From an uncultured Collinsella sp. (GTDB taxonomy: Bacteria; Actinomycetota; Coriobacteriia; Coriobacteriales; Coriobacteriaceae), in the NCBI GenBank assembly GCA_902495155.1, contig CABUWD010000085.1, forward strand, positions 1 to 8,832: a stretch of DNA of 8,832 nt, written 5' to 3'. Shown one piece after another: positions 6,501 to 8,832 of the stretch (position 1 is the first letter of the stretch; each line of letters begins with the position of its first letter). Under the pieces are notes generated by a model. It was not told the origin of the DNA, made no database searches, and saw only the letters and a list, made by a program, of their open reading frames with translations. A program made the translations under genes and the position numbers.

Positions 6501-6900
6501 GGTGAAGGAGGTCGCGCCTACCACCGGTGCCATCGATAAGCTCCGCTACTCCAAGGCCGAGTACCAGGTTGCCGTCACGGTGAAGGCCGTCATGAATGAG
6601 ACCACTGGCAAGTACACCGGTCTTACCACCTCTACCACCGTTACGCAGATGAAGGACGACATGGGCAACACCCTTGGCAAGAACGGGCAGGGCGTCGCGG
6701 TTCAAACCTCCGCCGGCGCGGGCCCAACCGCCATTCCCGCCTCCACCTTCACCAACACCTACTCCACCTCTTTGCCCCTTTCTGGTATGTCGGGCGTCAC
6801 TCTGACATACCTTGCCGGCGCGGCGGTGCTTTGCGCTGCTGCGGCCTGGATGCACATTCGCCGCAAGGCGAATGCGAAGGGAGGCGAGCGTCGTGAATAA
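3558..6900 (+). CDS. Phase-variable, LPXTG-type surface adhesin/pilin with choice-of-anchor A, two SpaA/Cna-B and one FctA-like isopeptide domain; frame broken at a G10 tract
   Basis: Start ATG 3558 follows a strong ribosome site (GGGGAGGAG, 3543-3551). The first frame gives a Sec signal peptide: basic residues, a hydrophobic core from about residue 18, and a likely cut after A45 (AIA|ND). At G10 (3731-3740) it runs into TGA at 3750. The other frame is open from the tract to TAA 6898-6900. With one G fewer the product is 1113 aa (all positions below use that form). After a low-complexity acidic Ser/Asn/Glu linker (about 62-105) comes a large N-terminal adhesive region (about 136-582) resembling choice-of-anchor A/collagen-binding proteins, including the late motif GSILVPNGSF...NGRVYVG. 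Two SpaA-type domains follow (622-722, Lys627 and Glu702 in REVKAPAGY; 761-864, Lys767 and Glu836 in TETQAPFGY), then an FctA/Spy0128-like pilin domain (885-1069, Lys893, Glu984). The end is a sortase signal LPLSG (1072-1076), a membrane helix and an Arg/Lys tail. The Lys/Glu pairs are proposed isopeptide partners. It is likely a wall-anchored or pilus-tip adhesin; the ligand is unknown. A frameshift pseudogene or sequencing error is the alternative reading. Confidence 0.8.
3731..3740 (+). repeat. G10 homopolymer, contingency (phase-variation) tract in the adhesin gene
   Basis: Ten consecutive G lie 58 codons into the adhesin gene, after the signal peptide and before the first folded domain. 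With ten G the frame reads METAstop-like: Met-Gly-Gly-Gly-Phe-Leu-Thr then TGA, a 64-aa product. With nine or twelve G it reads Gly-Gly-Gly-Ser-Ser-Arg-Glu-Ser-Thr and continues to the LPLSG anchor. Only residues in a flexible linker change with tract length. Poly-G runs of this size slip often during replication. Confidence 0.75.
4009..4032 (+). repeat. In-frame 12-bp tandem duplication in the adhesin gene
   Basis: AAGCCGAGCGAT (4009-4020) is followed at once by AAGCCGAGCGAC (4021-4032), differing only in the last base and encoding Lys-Pro-Ser-Asp twice. It lies at the start of the adhesive region and probably forms a flexible turn. It keeps the reading frame, so it can vary in copy number without breaking the protein. 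Confidence 0.6.
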
Positions 6901-8557
6901 GAAAGTTTGCTCCTTCCCGATCTTGTTTGCGCTGTTTGCCCTCCTGATCGGCACCTGCGCGGTTGTGATCCCCGCTTCCGCGCAGGCCGCGCCGACCTCG
7001 ACCGGTTCCATCACGGTGAGCGGCACCGTGGCGAGCAGCTACGACGCCTACCAGATCTTTAGCGCCAACGTCGTCGACGGCGACAGCGACGCCAAGATCG
7101 CCACCGACCTCGCTTGGGCAAGCGACGCCGCGCGCGACGCCGTCCTGCCTGTGCTGCACAGCGCCGGCATGCCCAAATCCCAGACCACCGCGCAGGAAGC
7201 TGCCGAGTGGCTCAACACCGATTCCCACCTTACGAGCGCGCTGAGCGCACAGCTCGCTCGTTCCCTCCAGAACTCTGGCGCCGAGCTCGCGGCCCTTAAC
7301 GCGGGTACGGAGGCCAAGCTGCCCTGTGGCTACTGGCTCATCGTCGCCGACGACGACGCCATCGCCCAGGGCGAGGCCGGCACCGCGCCGATCATGGCCC
7401 TGGTCGGCGGCAGCGCCGTCACCGTCAAGCCCAAGGCGGCGACCCCCAAGGTCGCCAAGCACGTGCTGGAGGACGGCACCGCCGCCTGGCAGAAGGCCGC
7501 CGACGCCACGGTCGCCGACGACCTGTACTGGCGCCTCTCGGCCACGGTCCCGGCGGGTCTTACCGCCTACGACGCCTACGCGGTGCAGTTCGTCGACACC
7601 ATGAGCGCGGGGCTCGACCCCTCCAGGGTCGCCGCGAGCATGCGCGTGTACGTGGCGGCGGGCGCGGACGGCGGCTTCGGTGCCGTCTCGGCCGGCAAGG
7701 ACGGGCGCGCCGGCACCGAGCCCGCGAAGGGCTGGACCGATATCACGGCCCAGTGCAGGGTCTCGGCCGACGGTAAGACCTTCACCGTGCGCACCGGCGA
7801 CCTGATCGCCGCGCTCGGCGGGGCCGACGCCTTCACCGCGGGCGCCCGCGTGGTCGCCGTGTACAACGCGCCGCTCAACAGCGCATGCAACCACGGCATC
7901 GCGAAGGGCAACCCCAATGAGGTCTACCTGCGCTACCCGCGCTCTCCCTTTGCCGACCAGTCCGGCGACGCCGGCTTCACCCGCACGCCGAGCGATGACG
8001 CGTGCGCCTACACCTGGGATCTCGCGCTCACCAAGCGCGGCAGCGACGGCGACAAGCCGCTAGCCGGGGCGGTCCTGAGCATCGCCGACGACCGCGGTCG
8101 CACGCTGGCGGCCGACGGCACGTGGGATGCAGAGGGCAAGGCCACCGTCACCACGGGCGAGGACGGCCGCGTGACCGTCTCGGGCGTGGACTCGGGCAAG
8201 CTGGAGGTCCGCGAGCTCAAGGCGCCCAAGGGCTACACCGCCTTTAAGGGCACGCGCTCCGTGACGGTCAAGGCCGAGGGCCTGGACGTCGATCAGGTGG
8301 CCGCTGCCAAGCCCAAACTCACCATCACGGCCGAGTCGCCCCTGCGCGCCGACAGCGCGGACGGGTCGACGGGCAGCCTGGAGGCGTCGCTCATCAACAC
8401 GCCCACCGGCACACCCCCTAGCATTACCACCGGAGGCTTTATGCCCTCGACTGGCGATATGGCAATGTACGCCGCGGCCGCCGCAGCGGTCGCCGGAGCC
8501 GCGCTCATCGTGGTCGCGCTCCTGGTCAAGCGGGGAGGTGGCAGCCTTACAGAGTAG
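6893..8557 (+). CDS. Isopeptide-forming LPXTG-type pilin (fimbrial subunit) with D2 and SpaA domains, 554 aa
   Basis: The GTG start at 6893 overlaps the end of the adhesin gene by 8 bp. AAGGGAGG at 6877-6884 is well placed, and the signal peptide begins right at this start (MNKKVCSFPILFALFALL...), with a likely cut after ASAQA (residue 32). An earlier in-frame ATG at 6812 would put charged sequence before the signal and is rejected. Order of domains: N-terminal pilin domain opening with GSITVSGTVASSYDAYQIF (about 37-175); VTVKPKAATPKVAKHV, whose Lys179 could be the pilin-linking lysine; a fimbrial D2 isopeptide domain (about 186-375, Lys189 and Asn342 as possible partners); a SpaA-type domain (376-470, Lys381 and Glu441 in RELKAPKGY); a sorting signal MPSTG (517-521); a membrane helix; and a short Lys-Arg tail. 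It is secreted by Sec and assembled or anchored by a sortase. Its place in the fibre (minor, basal or backbone) is uncertain. GC content is clearly higher than in the gene before it. Confidence 0.87.
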   Translation: MNKKVCSFPILFALFALLIGTCAVVIPASAQAAPTSTGSITVSGTVASSYDAYQIFSANVVDGDSDAKIATDLAWASDAARDAVLPVLHSAGMPKSQTTAQEAAEWLNTDSHLTSALSAQLARSLQNSGAELAALNAGTEAKLPCGYWLIVADDDAIAQGEAGTAPIMALVGGSAVTVKPKAATPKVAKHVLEDGTAAWQKAADATVADDLYWRLSATVPAGLTAYDAYAVQFVDTMSAGLDPSRVAASMRVYVAAGADGGFGAVSAGKDGRAGTEPAKGWTDITAQCRVSADGKTFTVRTGDLIAALGGADAFTAGARVVAVYNAPLNSACNHGIAKGNPNEVYLRYPRSPFADQSGDAGFTRTPSDDACAYTWDLALTKRGSDGDKPLAGAVLSIADDRGRTLAADGTWDAEGKATVTTGEDGRVTVSGVDSGKLEVRELKAPKGYTAFKGTRSVTVKAEGLDVDQVAAAKPKLTITAESPLRADSADGSTGSLEASLINTPTGTPPSITTGGFMPSTGDMAMYAAAAAAVAGAALIVVALLVKRGGGSLTE

Positions 8558-8563
8558 CCAATG

Positions 8564-8582
8564 GCCCCACAGAGAGCGGGGC
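8564..8582 (+). other. Short hairpin between the second and third pilin genes
   Basis: GCCCC (8564-8568) pairs with GGGGC (8578-8582) around a 9-nt loop, seven bases after the stop of the second pilin. There is no U-run, so it should not end transcription. It may be an RNA processing or stability element within the operon, which could help set different levels of the two pilins, or it may be chance. Confidence 0.25.
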
Positions 8583-8665
8583 GAGACATAACCAAGCAGA
8601 TGCTTAGACACAGACAGATGGTTTTAGATCAAATGGATTTCAAGCAGAAAGCAGAGGAAAAGAAG

Positions 8666-8832
8666 ATGAGTATGAGCAAGAACATCGCCCGCCTTGCAGT
8701 GACGGCAGGCCTCACGGCAGCGCTGAGCTTCGGCGGCGTGATGGCCCCGGTGACCATGGCGTTTGCTGAGGGTACGGATGGCTCGGTGACCATCAAGAAC
8801 GTTGATGGTAACACTACCGAGTTCGAGGGCTA
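8666..8832 (+). CDS. Isopeptide-forming pilin, N-terminal fragment (3' end outside the window)
   Basis: ATG 8666 (or the in-frame ATG 8672) follows AGAGGA at 8653-8658. The 55 visible residues start with a signal peptide (MSMSKNIARLAVTAGLTAALSFGG...) and a likely cut after TMAFA, before EGTDG. The mature start, SVTIKNVDGNTTEFEGY, resembles the first strand of backbone pilins of the isopeptide-forming fimbrial family, which typically open with a beta-strand, an NxxG-like turn and EGYxxY/F. The gap to the second pilin is 108 bp with no terminator, so it belongs to the same operon. In such operons the backbone subunit often follows the tip and minor pilins and comes just before the sortase, so this is my best guess for the major pilin. 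The domain content downstream cannot be seen. Confidence 0.75.
   Translation, partial: MSMSKNIARLAVTAGLTAALSFGGVMAPVTMAFAEGTDGSVTIKNVDGNTTEFEG

Noticed and set aside
3895..6900. Adhesin gene starting at GTG 3895
   Set aside because: There is no ribosome site, the product would lack a signal peptide although it has a wall anchor, and the same frame is open upstream with plausible linker sequence back to the G tract.
5788..7026. Long - strand open frame (412 codons) opposite the pilin genes
   Set aside because: Low-complexity Gly/Arg/Val-rich translation opposite clearly coding pilin domains; no domain or ribosome site seen.
6797..7894. Long - strand open frame (365 codons) opposite the second pilin
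   Set aside because: It results from the extreme G/C third-position bias of the + strand gene; the translation is compositionally odd and has no family features.
1..8832. CRISPR array, tRNA, rRNA, insertion sequence or prophage genes
   Set aside because: No regularly spaced repeats, no cloverleaf or rRNA-like stretch, and no transposase or phage protein motif was recognised on either strand.

Overview
The window looks like chromosomal DNA from a high-GC, Gram-positive gut actinobacterium. Collinsella or another member of the Coriobacteriia is my best guess. This rests on overall protein character, on sortase-type cell-wall pilins with isopeptide domains, and on short palindromes of the CCACCACAAAGG...CCTTTGTGGTGG type between genes. 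The assignment is recognition from memory, not a computed match. All genes supported here lie on the + strand.

Layout. Positions 1-459 hold the 3' end of a mobB-like gene (molybdenum cofactor biosynthesis). It is followed by a compact cluster of three palindromes (458-595). Positions 724-2010 encode a 12-helix MFS transporter. A 217-bp gap with three more palindromes separates it from a Cof-type HAD phosphatase (2228-3049). Positions 3050-3557 form a 508-bp, AT-rich regulatory region. It contains another copy of the dispersed palindrome, a pair of 9-bp direct repeats with the exact 21-bp spacing of a LytTR (AgrA-like) binding site, candidate promoters and a possibly structured leader. From 3558 to the window end lies a cell-surface pilus/adhesin operon. 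It holds a very large adhesin-pilin (3558-6900), a second pilin (6893-8557, overlapping start) and the 5' end of a third pilin (8666 onward). No sortase is visible; one would be expected beyond the right edge.

The main observation is a run of ten G at 3731-3740, just after the signal peptide of the large adhesin. As written, the signal-peptide frame stops at 3750-3752 after 64 residues, while the rest of the adhesin is open in another frame. Removing one G (or adding two) joins the halves into one 1113-residue secreted, wall-anchored protein. This is the classic form of an ON/OFF phase-variable contingency locus, and the sequence here is in the OFF register. A homopolymer sequencing error is the main competing explanation. 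Because the next pilin starts inside the end of the adhesin gene, the switch could also affect downstream expression.

Together, the LytTR-like site, the structured leader and the poly-G switch suggest a surface pilus controlled both by signalling and by stochastic switching. The first two genes also differ clearly in base composition, which hints at a mosaic operon.
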